The notes: generated by a model from the letters alone, not told the origin. Shown: positions 42,614 to 51,331, counted from the stretch's first letter. The stretch is 64,000 bases of DNA from an uncultured Dehalococcoidia bacterium (GCA_951812825.1 OX638324.1:987141-1051140), one strand, 5' to 3'. Program-made: numbers and translations.

Positions 42614-43477
42614 GTGAAGTGGTTGGAGCTTAGCGTTCAGGTGCCTTCCGAGTTCGTAGAGCCGGTCTCCTACCTGTTCGGACGCTACGGAAACGGTCTT
42701 TCCATGGAGCAGGTGGAGGAGGGCGAGATGCTTCTCAGGACATACCTGACCTCCACAGCCACGCAGAAGCGCGCCAGAATAGAGGTGGGCGTAAAACTCA
42801 TCGGTTCCCTTCGGCCCATCGGGGGTCTGTGCGTTCGGGAAATCGCGGAGGAGGATTGGCAGGAATCCTGGAAGGACCAGTTTACCCTGCTGCGGGTGGG
42901 ACGCCGGTTAGTAATCAAGCCACCGTGGATTCCGTATGAAGCCCACAATGCAGAACTTGTACTGGAGATTGACCCTGGGTTGGCCTTCGGCACAGGGCAT
43001 CATCCGACCACGCAAATGGTCCTGGAGGAGCTGGAGAGACTGTCTACTTTGGATATGAGGGTTCTGGACGTGGGCACCGGTTCCGGCGTACTGAGCATAG
43101 CGGCGATACGGCTGGGAGCGAAGCGGGTGACTGCACTGGACGTGGACTCCACGGCAGTTAAGATGGCCCGCCGCGCCGTGAGGGCCAACAGAATAGCAGA
43201 CAGAGTGAGTTTGGGTCGGGGTTCCTTGCCTCACAGCCTGGCGCCGGCCGGCGCATTCGATCTTGCGCTGGCCAATATCAGCGCCAAGGTAGTGTCCAAT
43301 CTAGCGCCGGAGTTGCATCGCTGTCTGACCAGGGGGGGCACGCTCGTGACAGGGGGATTCCTGGACAGGCAGGAGGATCAGTTGGTGGAGAGGTTGCGGG
43401 AGGTGGGATTCTGCATTCAGGGCCGCTGCGCAATGGAGGATTGGGTCACGCTGGAAGCGGTCAAGTCAGAGGGCTGA
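42614..43477 (+). CDS. prmA: Ribosomal protein L11 methyltransferase
   Basis: A 287-residue SAM-dependent methyltransferase trimethylating ribosomal protein L11. A small N-terminal substrate-recognition domain (WLELSVQVPSEFVEPVSYLF) leads to the Rossmann domain with LAFGTGHHPTTQMVLEEL, VLDVGTGSGVLSIAA and ALANISAKVV. The start is GTG at 42614. It follows dnaJ, an order common in Gram-positive-type hrcA-dnaJ clusters, and converges with gpsA. Confidence 0.93.
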   Translation: MKWLELSVQVPSEFVEPVSYLFGRYGNGLSMEQVEEGEMLLRTYLTSTATQKRARIEVGVKLIGSLRPIGGLCVREIAEEDWQESWKDQFTLLRVGRRLVIKPPWIPYEAHNAELVLEIDPGLAFGTGHHPTTQMVLEELERLSTLDMRVLDVGTGSGVLSIAAIRLGAKRVTALDVDSTAVKMARRAVRANRIADRVSLGRGSLPHSLAPAGAFDLALANISAKVVSNLAPELHRCLTRGGTLVTGGFLDRQEDQLVERLREVGFCIQGRCAMEDWVTLEAVKSEG

Positions 43478-43506
43478 AAGAGCGCGTCCGTGGTGACGTA
43501 TGCCGC

Positions 43507-44508
43507 CTATTCGGAGCGGGGAGGGCGTCCCATCAACCGGGCTACCGCTTCGTTCAACTCCAAGTCCTGGAAGAGTATCTGATGCGTGGCTTCAACGATG
43601 GGCATTTCCACGCCCAGCTTTTGCGCAAGCTTACGCGCAGCCGCAGTGGTATGCACTCCCTCTGCAACGTTCTCCATAGAGTCCAGAATCTCGGTAAGGG
43701 TCCGTCCTTTTGCCAACTGCTCGCCCACGTATCTGTTCCGGCTGAGGCGGCTGAAGCAGGTTGCCGCCACGTCCCCCAAGCCCGCCAGACCGGCGAAGGT
43801 TAGAGGATTTGCGCCCGCTTCCACACCCAGACGGGTTATTTCGGATAGACCGCGAGTGATGAAGGCCGACTTGGCGTTGTCTCCGTAGCCCAGCCCATCG
43901 CAGATGCCGCTGCCGATAGCGATGATGTTCTTCAGCGCGCCGGCAAGCTCGACGCCGATAACGTCGTCGTTCGTATAGACGCGGAATCTGGAGGACATGA
44001 GCATCCGTTGCACTGTTCGGGCTGCCTCCAAGTCGTTACTTGCGACAACGGTGGAAGCAGGCCTGCCGGCAAGCACCTCCTTGGCCAGGTTGGGGCCGGA
44101 CAGGACGCAGTACCTGCGGACAATGCCGGTCGGCATCTCGTCGGTGAAGACAGCGCTCATAGGCTTTCCCGTTTCCATTTCAAGACCCTTTGCCGCGCTC
44201 ACTACAATGGCGTTGCTTCCCAAACTGCCTCGAATCCATTGCAGATTCTGACGGAACCGCTGGGAAGGGACGGCCATAATGACCACTTCGGCGTTGGATA
44301 GGGCCTCGGGCGGCGACGCAGTTATTGCCAAGTCGTGGGGCAGAGTTATTCCGGGAAGGAAGCGGCTGTTTTCCCCTTCCCGGCTGATTCGACGAGCCTC
44401 ATCGTCCGTGCGCGCAAGGAGCGATGACGGGACGCTGTTGCCACACAGCTGGAGGGCCAGGGTGGTTCCCCAGGTCGTGGTTCCTACTACCGCTGCCTTG
44501 GGAGACAT
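43507..44508 (-). CDS. gpsA: Glycerol-3-phosphate dehydrogenase (NAD(P)+)
   Basis: A 333-residue enzyme making sn-glycerol-3-phosphate from dihydroxyacetone phosphate for phospholipid synthesis. The nucleotide-binding start reads VVGTTTWGTTLA, slightly off the usual GAGSWGTAL. VSAAKGLEMETG, SGPNLAKEVLAG and ELAGALKNIIAIGSGICDGLGYG with the catalytic Lys are typical. It lies three bases after plsY, whose enzyme uses its product. Confidence 0.94.
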   Translation of the reverse strand: MSPKAAVVGTTTWGTTLALQLCGNSVPSSLLARTDDEARRISREGENSRFLPGITLPHDLAITASPPEALSNAEVVIMAVPSQRFRQNLQWIRGSLGSNAIVVSAAKGLEMETGKPMSAVFTDEMPTGIVRRYCVLSGPNLAKEVLAGRPASTVVASNDLEAARTVQRMLMSSRFRVYTNDDVIGVELAGALKNIIAIGSGICDGLGYGDNAKSAFITRGLSEITRLGVEAGANPLTFAGLAGLGDVAATCFSRLSRNRYVGEQLAKGRTLTEILDSMENVAEGVHTTAAARKLAQKLGVEMPIVEATHQILFQDLELNEAVARLMGRPPRSE

Positions 44509-44511
44509 CGC

Positions 44512-45222
44512 CTAGTCGGATTCGGTGGACTTCACCCGCTGGCCCAAGCGCGGCTCCGTACCATGCCGAAGCCGTAGAACGTTGTCGGAGTGCTGCCAGA
44601 AGATGATGAACGCGCCGATGCCGAAATAGATGAGATAGACGGAGGAGAAATCGAAGAAGACTGCCTGCACTACTGCCGCAACGACGGCCATAGTCACGCC
44701 CGCCAGGGATGCCACGGAAACGTAGCGGCTGACGAGGATCGCCGCCGCCCAAGCCAGAACGCATAACGCCAAGGCTATTGGGGATATTATGAGGACGGCG
44801 CCGGCGGCAGGCATGATGCCGCGCCCTCCCCTGAATCCGAGAAACAACGACCAGTTATGGCCGGCCAGGACCAGCAAAGCGGCTGTAACTCCCGCGGCGG
44901 CGGTATCGGAGACGACTTTCGCAAGCAGGACAGCCAGAGCTCCCTTGCTCAAGTCCAGAACCAGCACGAGAGCGGCGCTCTTGAGGCCGCCCGTACGCAG
45001 GACGTTGCTGGTGCCCGTCCGGCCGCTTCCGTATTCTCTCACGTCTACACCGTGTAAGAGCCTGACCACCAGGAAGCCCCAGGGCACGGAGCCGAGCACG
45101 TAGGCCAAGGGGGCCAGGATGAGGTACTGGGCAAGAGGCTGTGAAGTGTCCACTATCAACGCAACAGCCAGCACGTATACCGCCAGGAGTGGCGGGACCA
45201 CAAGGGGCAGGACGTACTTCAT
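44512..45222 (-). CDS. plsY: Acyl phosphate:glycerol-3-phosphate acyltransferase PlsY
   Basis: A 236-residue membrane enzyme that acylates glycerol-3-phosphate with acyl-phosphate. LAYVLGSVPWGFLVVRLLHGVDVREYGSG, GTSNVLRTGG and GHNWSLFLGFRGGRG are the three conserved cytoplasmic loops. About seven hydrophobic segments are visible. The ATG shares a base with the der stop (TGATG). It carries an N-terminal extra hydrophobic stretch of about 25 residues compared with short PlsY proteins. Confidence 0.94.
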   Translation of the reverse strand: MKYVLPLVVPPLLAVYVLAVALIVDTSQPLAQYLILAPLAYVLGSVPWGFLVVRLLHGVDVREYGSGRTGTSNVLRTGGLKSAALVLVLDLSKGALAVLLAKVVSDTAAAGVTAALLVLAGHNWSLFLGFRGGRGIMPAAGAVLIISPIALALCVLAWAAAILVSRYVSVASLAGVTMAVVAAVVQAVFFDFSSVYLIYFGIGAFIIFWQHSDNVLRLRHGTEPRLGQRVKSTESD

Positions 45223-46541
45223 CAAGACTTCCTACGCCTTTTAAACACCAGCCTGAGGTGGGTTTGGCGAAAGTCGAAGGCCGCCCTGATCCGATTCTCC
45301 AGGTAGCGGCGGTACGAAAAATGGACCTTGGTGTCGTTCACGTTGAGCACGAAAGTCGGAGGATTAATTCCCACCTGCCGCACGTTGCGGATGGCAACCC
45401 GCCGCTTACCCATGGAAGCCGGCGGTTGATTCGCCATGGCGTCCAGCAGCACCCGCTGCAACTTTCCGTGAGGCACTACACGCTGGCGTTCCTGGTAAAG
45501 GTCCAAGGCGAGCCGCAGCAGGTCTCCGATGCCTTCCCCATTCAGCGCGGAAGTGAAGACAATGGGCACGTAGGGCATGAAATGCAGCCTGCGGCGCACG
45601 GTCCAGAGGGCCTCTTCCCTAGCCGTGCCGATGGGGTCATCAACGAGGTCCCACTTGTTTACTACGGCGACAACGCCTTTGAAGCTCTCTGCTGCATAGC
45701 CGAATACGTGGGCATCCTGGGCGGTGGCCAGCTCAGATGCGTCCATCAACAGGAAGGCCAGATCGGACCGCTGGATGGCGCGAAAGGCCCGAAGTACGCT
45801 GTATTTTTCGATGCCCTGCCGCACCTGTCCACGACGGCGAATGCCCGCCGTGTCCACAAGTACCATGGGGTGACCTTCGAACTCGAAGCGGGTATCTAGG
45901 CTATCGCGCGTTGTGCCGGCAATTTCGCTTACGATGGCCCGCTCCTCACCCAGAATGGCGTTCAACAGCATGGACTTGCCCACGTTGGTCCGGCCCAGAA
46001 TGGCGATACGGGGTACGCCAAGTTCCTCCTCTTCGAACGCCTGGGGAGGCAGAAGCTCTGCCGTCTTTTCCATCAGGTCGTGGATGCCGAGATTATGGTA
46101 GGCGCTGACGTACAGAGGCTCGTCCAAACCCAGGCCGTAGAATTCCGATGCGGAAAGCTCACGCTTCTGATTGTCCACCTTGTTTACGACGGTTATGGCC
46201 GGCTTCTCGCGGCGTCGGATTTGCAGGGCAATCTCCTGGTCTACGGGGCTCATTCCCTCCGCACCGTCCACCAGGAAGTAGAGCAGGTCCGCGTCCTCGA
46301 TGGCGGTCTCCACCTGCGCCCGCACCTTGCCCTTGAGGGGGTCTTCTCCCGGAGGTTCCAGGCCTCCCGTATCAACCAGCGTGAATGCAAGATCGTCCCA
46401 CTGCACCTGGCCGATAATTCTATCGCGGGTGGTGCCTGGAATATCCGTAACTACAGCCTCACGCCGGCCCACCAGTCGATTGAACAGGGTGGACTTGCCA
46501 ACATTAGGCCTGCCTATAATGGCTACAAGTGGTTTAGTCAT
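45222..46541 (-). CDS. der: GTPase Der (EngA)
   Basis: A 439-residue double GTPase needed for 50S subunit maturation. The two G domains begin GRPNVGKSTLFNRLVG and GRTNVGKSMLLNAILG, each followed by DTGG/DTAG and NKVD/NKWD motifs, and a C-terminal KH-like domain ends in basic residues (FKRRRKS). Length is normal. It sits between argF (41-base gap) and plsY (overlap). Confidence 0.96.
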   Translation of the reverse strand: MTKPLVAIIGRPNVGKSTLFNRLVGRREAVVTDIPGTTRDRIIGQVQWDDLAFTLVDTGGLEPPGEDPLKGKVRAQVETAIEDADLLYFLVDGAEGMSPVDQEIALQIRRREKPAITVVNKVDNQKRELSASEFYGLGLDEPLYVSAYHNLGIHDLMEKTAELLPPQAFEEEELGVPRIAILGRTNVGKSMLLNAILGEERAIVSEIAGTTRDSLDTRFEFEGHPMVLVDTAGIRRRGQVRQGIEKYSVLRAFRAIQRSDLAFLLMDASELATAQDAHVFGYAAESFKGVVAVVNKWDLVDDPIGTAREEALWTVRRRLHFMPYVPIVFTSALNGEGIGDLLRLALDLYQERQRVVPHGKLQRVLLDAMANQPPASMGKRRVAIRNVRQVGINPPTFVLNVNDTKVHFSYRRYLENRIRAAFDFRQTHLRLVFKRRRKS

Positions 46542-46582
46542 TCTCTTAGCTCGAAAAGCCCCGTGTTCCCTAGTCTGCTACG

Positions 46583-47506
46583 CTAGTTCCCGGGGCGGAT
46601 AAGGTGTTCCAGGAGCGCCTTTTGCGCGTGAAGGCGATTCTCCGCCTGATCGAAGGCCACGGACGAGGGGTGATCCAGCATACCGGGCGAAACTTCCTCG
46701 CCATAGTGGGCGGGCATGTCGTGCATGAAGATGGCGTCGGCGCGGGCCAAAGACAGCAGTTCCGGGTTGACAGTGTAGCCCTTGAATGCCGCCAAGCGGG
46801 ACGCCCGGTCCTGTTCGTCCCCCATGCTGACCCAGACATCCGTATATACCACGTCGGCGTCTACAACCGCCTCGCCGGGTTCCGTGAGAAGGAGCGGCGG
46901 CGGAGCGCCGTGCTCGGCCGCCCGAAGGGTCGCTTCTTCCAAACTGGCCCCATCCAGCTGATAGCCCGGAGGAGACGCTATGACGAAGCTGCCACCGACT
47001 GATGCGACGCCGAGGGCCAAGCTGCGCGCTACGTTGTTTCCGTCTCCTATGAAGGCCACACGAAGTCCCGATAGCCTTCCTTTTGCCTCGTTCATGGTCT
47101 GCAAGTCGGCCAGTGTCTGGCAGGGATGCTCCCAATCCGACAAAGCGTTCACGACCATGACGGACGCGTTGGCGGCAAACTCTTTCAGGGCTGCATGGGA
47201 GTTCACGCGGGCAACTATACCGTTCACGTAGCGTGAAAGTACCTTGGCCACGTCGGACACCGGCTCCCGAACTCCCAGACCAACCTCTTGACCGCCTGTG
47301 TAGAAGCAGTGGCCGCCCAGTTGATGGATGCCCACCTCGAAGCTACCCCGGGTACGCAGCGACGGCTTTTCGAAGAGAAGGGCAACGGTGCGGCCCGACA
47401 GGACGTTGGACGCAGCCCCACTCTTCATTGCTGAAGCCCTCTCGACAACTGAGCGTATTTCCGGGGAGCTGAGGTCAGTTACGGTTAGAAATTTCGGCGG
47501 GTTCAT
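46583..47506 (-). CDS. argF: Ornithine carbamoyltransferase
   Basis: A 307-residue transcarbamylase making citrulline from ornithine and carbamoyl phosphate. The phosphate-binding motif reads FEKPSLRTRGSFEVG (Leu in place of the usual Thr of STRTR), and HPCQTLADLQT is intact. The ornithine-site motif reads MHDMPAHYGEE where most enzymes have HCLPAHRGEE, so the usual cysteine is an aspartate. Some Chloroflexota and Thermus-type enzymes are, from memory, similar, so this may be a lineage trait; a related transcarbamylase with another acceptor is possible. It lies between a GNAT gene and der. Confidence 0.87.
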   Translation of the reverse strand: MNPPKFLTVTDLSSPEIRSVVERASAMKSGAASNVLSGRTVALLFEKPSLRTRGSFEVGIHQLGGHCFYTGGQEVGLGVREPVSDVAKVLSRYVNGIVARVNSHAALKEFAANASVMVVNALSDWEHPCQTLADLQTMNEAKGRLSGLRVAFIGDGNNVARSLALGVASVGGSFVIASPPGYQLDGASLEEATLRAAEHGAPPPLLLTEPGEAVVDADVVYTDVWVSMGDEQDRASRLAAFKGYTVNPELLSLARADAIFMHDMPAHYGEEVSPGMLDHPSSVAFDQAENRLHAQKALLEHLIRPGN

Positions 47507-47574
47507 CTACCCTCCTGGATAGAAATGATATCTTAATGAGCGGAGGGGCTTCAACCTGAACCAGTGGGAGGGCC

Positions 47575-48171
47575 TCAGATTATCAACGGCACGTGGGGTG
47601 CTGCGGTCTCAGGGAGCAAGCCAATTGTTCTGGGATCATCAGTCACTTCTACCTGCCGGCGGTAGGGTCGAAACCCGGATCGTACGTAGAACGCTACGGC
47701 GCCGGGGTGGTCAAAGGTGCAGGTATGCAGCCAGAGCCTCCTGATGGGGTGGGACCAGGCAATTTCCAGGGCACGATTCATCAACCACCGGCCCATTCCC
47801 CGGCCAAGCATGTCCGAAGTCAGGCCGAAAAAGCTGATCTCAGCTTCACCTTCGGACCTGAAGTCGAGTTCCAACAGGCCGCGATTCTCACCACTAACGG
47901 TCAATACGTAGGTCTCGTACCGGGGATTGTCCAGGATTTGACTTAGCTCGTCATCGCCGAGTTGAATCCGTGAAAACCAGAGCCAGTCCTGGCCTACCCG
48001 TCGGAAGAAGAGGCGGTAATCTTCCAAGCCGGAGAAATCAGCCTTCTGCAGAGACCATGATTCTTCGGAAGGACCTGGACGGGCCGGGGGACGTTGAAAC
48101 ATCTGCAAATAGGTGACAACGGCAGCAACCTTGCCTTGTGGGATGTCGAAGAAACCGTTAGACAAACTCAT
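47575..48171 (-). CDS. GNAT-family N-acetyltransferase
   Basis: A 198-residue acetyltransferase. The acetyl-CoA-binding loop is FFGLTSDMLGRGMGRWLMNRALEIAW, and LWLHTCTFDHPGAVAFYVRSGFRPY is the typical last part of the fold. Substrate unknown. It is the first gene of the leftward cluster GNAT-argF-der-plsY-gpsA, with 68 bases to argF. Confidence 0.85.
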   Translation of the reverse strand: MSLSNGFFDIPQGKVAAVVTYLQMFQRPPARPGPSEESWSLQKADFSGLEDYRLFFRRVGQDWLWFSRIQLGDDELSQILDNPRYETYVLTVSGENRGLLELDFRSEGEAEISFFGLTSDMLGRGMGRWLMNRALEIAWSHPIRRLWLHTCTFDHPGAVAFYVRSGFRPYRRQVEVTDDPRTIGLLPETAAPHVPLII

Positions 48172-48201
48172 AACTCTCCAGTAAGAACTGTTTATTCCCC
48201 A

Positions 48202-48221
48202 GGAGAAGCTTCGGCTTCTCC
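48202..48221. other. Perfect hairpin with TTCG tetraloop
   Basis: GGAGAAGC (48202-48209) pairs with GCTTCTCC (48214-48221) around TTCG, a very stable RNA tetraloop if read on the plus strand. No T-tract follows in either direction, so it is not a normal terminator. It may be part of the 5' leader of the GNAT gene. Confidence 0.45.
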
Positions 48222-48371
48222 CCTTAGAAGAAGAACTTTACCAACACCGCCCCTGAACGCTCAAGTCTCTAGTTGAGATGTCCAAACCTTAAGTCATTCA
48301 GGAGTCCAAGCGGGTTGCAACGGTGAATTTGCGCCGACTGTAATGTGCCTAGAGAAAAACTGTACGACCCA

Positions 48372-48400
48372 TTGACAAGCATTCTTGTTGTGATTACACT
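48372..48400 (+). promoter_or_regulatory. Probable promoter of the zinc-binding fusion gene
   Basis: A perfect TTGACA (48372-48377) and TACACT (48395-48400) are 17 bases apart. The leader would be nearly 400 nucleotides. The GATA-GGT-TATC palindrome lies just downstream of the predicted start point, where a metal-responsive repressor could block it. Confidence 0.5.
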
Positions 48401-48679
48401 TTTTATCGCATTATTCTGATAGGTTATCTCACTTGCATAATCAAAGAAGATGCAATGTTCTCACAGAACTTGAACCAACGGTCATTGGATACGGCGCAAT
48501 ACAAAAGTTCCATTCAAGCCAATACCAAAACTCAAAGTTCTGATTTTCGAGGGATGGTGGAAGCGCGAGATCTCTGTGGCATTATCCAGAGACCCAATTA
48601 CCAGTTTCTGAAATGAAATTCGATTGGACCAGGGGCTAGCAAGAAGGTCCGTGGATAGTATTCTGCTGACAATAGAGAT

Positions 48680-48739
48680 CAATTGAAGCCCATCAGCGGC
48701 TTGCCGTTGCTCACGATTCTCTCGGATCGGCTTCAATTG
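48680..48739. repeat. 11-base inverted repeat in the leader
   Basis: CAATTGAAGCC (48680-48690) and GGCTTCAATTG (48729-48739) are perfect complements across a 38-base spacer, about 60 bases upstream of the start codon. It may form a leader stem. Confidence 0.5.
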
Positions 48740-48798
48740 AGACTTCTCTCATACAACCAAACTTCTAGAACATTACACAAATTCATACGGAGGAATAC

Positions 48799-51150
48799 AT
48801 GATACTCCCTCGCAGTTCAATGCTGCATAAGGTATATTTAAGCGCGTTGATTATCTTGGGCGCTATAATCTTGGTTGCCATGGCAGCGTGCTCAAGCGAT
48901 CCCGAGCCGACTCCAACTCCTGCGGCAACGGCGGCGGCAACGCCCGCGCCGGCGGTGCCCCAAGCGACCGCGGCGCCCGCGCCTGCGGCCCCAACCCCAG
49001 CCCCAACGGCCGCAGCAACGGCGCGACCGACACCTGCGGCGCCGGCAACGACGCCCGCCCCGGCTACACCGGCTCCAACCGCTGAAGTCGCTGCCCCCGC
49101 AGGCCCCGTGCTGCAGGTGGTGACTACGACTAACTTCGTCGCCGACTGGGTCAGAAACGTTGGCGGTAGCCAGGTGGAAGTGTTCAGTCTGCTGTCTCCC
49201 GGCAGCGACCCCCACTCCTATCAGCCAGGGGCGCGAGACGTGGCCAGGATTGCCGACGCCGACCTGGTGCTGAGCGTGGGCCTGGGCCTGGAAGCCGGTT
49301 GGCTCACGGAACTGATCCACAACGCCAGCGTGGATGAACACGGAATCGTCGCGCTGGGGAACCTCGTTGACCCCATAGAAACAGAAGAGACAGGCGCTCA
49401 CGACGAGGAGGAAGAGGAGCACGTAGCTGCCACCGGACGGCTGATTATCGCCGACCGTGAGCAGGCTGCCCTATCCGTCCTGGACCTGACCACGGAGGGT
49501 CTCGCCGAACTACGCATTCCCGTCGCCGCGGCAGGCGCCAGCGTCTATTCCAGCCCCAGCGGCCGCTTCGCCTTCGTCACTGCCCGCGGACCCGACGACG
49601 GCGACGACAGGGTCCACGTGTTCGACGGCGGCGTTTACCTGGAGGAGCACGAGGGTCACATGGACCTGGTCTCCGAAGGGGTCTCCCTCATGGAGGTCGG
49701 GACCACCGACGACAGGCCCGTCCACGTCGCGGTCCACAACGGCTGGACGGCCATCTACCATGACGGTTCGGGCCGCGCCGCTCTATTCGAGGAGCACGAC
49801 CTGGAGGAGGAGTACAACGAGTACGAACCCGTCTGGATGGACGCCGGTCTGCAGCACGGCGCCGTGGTCCCGCTGGGTGAAGAGTTCTTCATGGTCACAT
49901 CCAACAACCCCGACTACCCGGCAACGGCCACCAGCAGCCTCCCCATCGGCATCGAAGTTCGCACCCTGGACAATGAGACGGTCTACGACGCCAGCAACAG
50001 GTCCTGCCCCGGCATGCACGGTGAAGCTGCGAACCACGACGGCGTGGCCGTCGGCTGCGTTGGCGGAGTGCTGTTCCTGGAAGGCCATGACGGCGAGTAT
50101 GAGCACGTATTCATCGACAACCCCGCAGGGTTGAATGAGTCCTCGCGCATCGGCTCTTTGTGGGGCCACGAGGATGCCGCCCACTTCTTCGGTTCCGCCT
50201 CCTACCGTCACGAGGGCGCGTCCATGTACGACGGTCTCTGGATGATCGACGCCGAGGGTGGGTCAATTACCCAGGTGATGCCTTCGACAGACGAAAAGCG
50301 GGTCTTCGGCGCGGCCTTCGACGGGCACGGGGAGGAGTTCTTCGCCCTCTCCGCTGACGGGATGCTGAACGTGATAAACCCGGAATCGGGTGAAGTGGAA
50401 GAAGAGATGGAGCTGATGGCTCCCTTCGACGCCGACACTTCGCCTTCGTTCATCGTCGTTGGGGAGATGATCTACGTCTCCGATAGAGCCGGCGGACGCA
50501 TCTTCGAGTTCAGCGTAGCGGACGGCGAGATTGAACGCGAGTGGGCAATCGCAGGAATGCCTGGCCGACTCGCGTTCGTGGGCGCTGGCGGCGCAGCCAG
50601 CTTCGAGGAGCACGGCCACGGGCCTCTGGACCCCCACTTCTGGTTCGACCCCCTTCGCGTGAAGATTGCCATAGACGAGATTGCAGAGCACCTGGCGGAG
50701 GCTAATCCGCAGAGCGCGGACTTCTTCCAGGCCAATGCGGACAGCTACAAGGCACAACTCGACGAACTGCACAGCTGGAGCTTGACGCAGATTGAGCAGA
50801 TACCCATGGACGAGAGGCTGCTGGTGACGTCCCACGACAGCCTTGCCTACTTTGCCAAGCTATACGGCTTTGAAGTTATTGGCACTGTCATACCTTCACT
50901 GACGACTGAGGTTGCTCCATCTGCCCAGGAGATGGAGCACCTGATAGAAGAGATCGAGGAGTTCGGGGTAGCGGCAGTATTCGGGGAGACGACCGTGAGC
51001 GAACGGCTGGCCCAGACGATTGCCGAGGAGACGGGGGCACAGCTGGTCAGGCTCTACTCCGGCTCCCTTGGCCCTGAAGGCAGCGGCGCAGAGACATACA
51101 TCACGATGCAGCAGTGGAACGTGGAGAAGATTGTGGAAGCGCTGAAGTGA
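48799..51150 (+). CDS. Zinc-binding (ZnuA/AztC-like) lipoprotein with inserted AztD-like beta-propeller
   Basis: A 783-residue lipoprotein: lipobox MAAC (Cys31), then a Pro/Ala/Thr linker to about residue 100. Residues 102-205 are the N-lobe of a cluster A-I metal-binding protein (VVTTTNFVADWVRNVGG, GSDPHSYQP with ligand His139). Residues 608-783 are its C-lobe (LDPHFWFDPLRVK with His613, TSHDSLAYFAKLYG with His679, FGETTVSERLAQTI with Glu730). Between them, where ZnuA has its His-rich loop, about 400 residues form a propeller-like region. That region includes GRLIIADREQAALSVLDLTT, EEHEGHMDLVSEG and RSCPGMHGEAANHDGVA (Cys403, His407), resembling the zinc chaperone AztD. No ABC permease or ATPase is adjacent. 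The ATG at 48799 has CGGAGGA upstream; a second Met lies at residue 8. Confidence 0.85.
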   Translation: MILPRSSMLHKVYLSALIILGAIILVAMAACSSDPEPTPTPAATAAATPAPAVPQATAAPAPAAPTPAPTAAATARPTPAAPATTPAPATPAPTAEVAAPAGPVLQVVTTTNFVADWVRNVGGSQVEVFSLLSPGSDPHSYQPGARDVARIADADLVLSVGLGLEAGWLTELIHNASVDEHGIVALGNLVDPIETEETGAHDEEEEEHVAATGRLIIADREQAALSVLDLTTEGLAELRIPVAAAGASVYSSPSGRFAFVTARGPDDGDDRVHVFDGGVYLEEHEGHMDLVSEGVSLMEVGTTDDRPVHVAVHNGWTAIYHDGSGRAALFEEHDLEEEYNEYEPVWMDAGLQHGAVVPLGEEFFMVTSNNPDYPATATSSLPIGIEVRTLDNETVYDASNRSCPGMHGEAANHDGVAVGCVGGVLFLEGHDGEYEHVFIDNPAGLNESSRIGSLWGHEDAAHFFGSASYRHEGASMYDGLWMIDAEGGSITQVMPSTDEKRVFGAAFDGHGEEFFALSADGMLNVINPESGEVEEEMELMAPFDADTSPSFIVVGEMIYVSDRAGGRIFEFSVADGEIEREWAIAGMPGRLAFVGAGGAASFEEHGHGPLDPHFWFDPLRVKIAIDEIAEHLAEANPQSADFFQANADSYKAQLDELHSWSLTQIEQIPMDERLLVTSHDSLAYFAKLYGFEVIGTVIPSLTTEVAPSAQEMEHLIEEIEEFGVAAVFGETTVSERLAQTIAEETGAQLVRLYSGSLGPEGSGAETYITMQQWNVEKIVEALK

Positions 51151-51299
51151 ACCAACCTGACAAGAATCGCCAAGCCTGCCGTACCCCCGCGGATAGGGCT
51201 GGCGAGAGCCAGAAGCCGCATCGCTGAGGCTTCAATTCTAACGGCTGAGAGCGTGGCCCCCAATCCAACAGCGAGAACCACGCTTGAAGCCTAGAGGAA

Positions 51300-51331
51300 G
51301 AGGGGCGGTCCATATGGACCGCCCCTCTTTT
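51300..51331 (+). terminator. Intrinsic terminator after the zinc-binding fusion gene
   Basis: A perfect 12-bp stem GAGGGGCGGTCC/GGACCGCCCCTC (51300-51311 with 51316-51327) with loop ATAT is followed by TTTTG. It lies between the fusion gene and the convergent MFS gene and resembles the terminator at 20913-20946. Confidence 0.85.

Larger units (their letters stand above)
48172..48798. other. AT-rich intergenic region before the zinc-binding fusion gene
   Basis: This 627-base stretch has lower GC than its surroundings and no convincing gene. It holds a UUCG-capped hairpin near the GNAT start, a good promoter at 48372-48400, a small palindrome GATA-GGT-TATC near 48417-48427 that could be an operator, and a long inverted repeat at 48680-48739. 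Confidence 0.6.

Noticed and set aside
48482..48736. 84-codon minus-strand frame in the AT-rich intergenic region
   Set aside because: No ribosome binding site and no similarity. It covers an inverted repeat in the probable leader of the zinc fusion gene.
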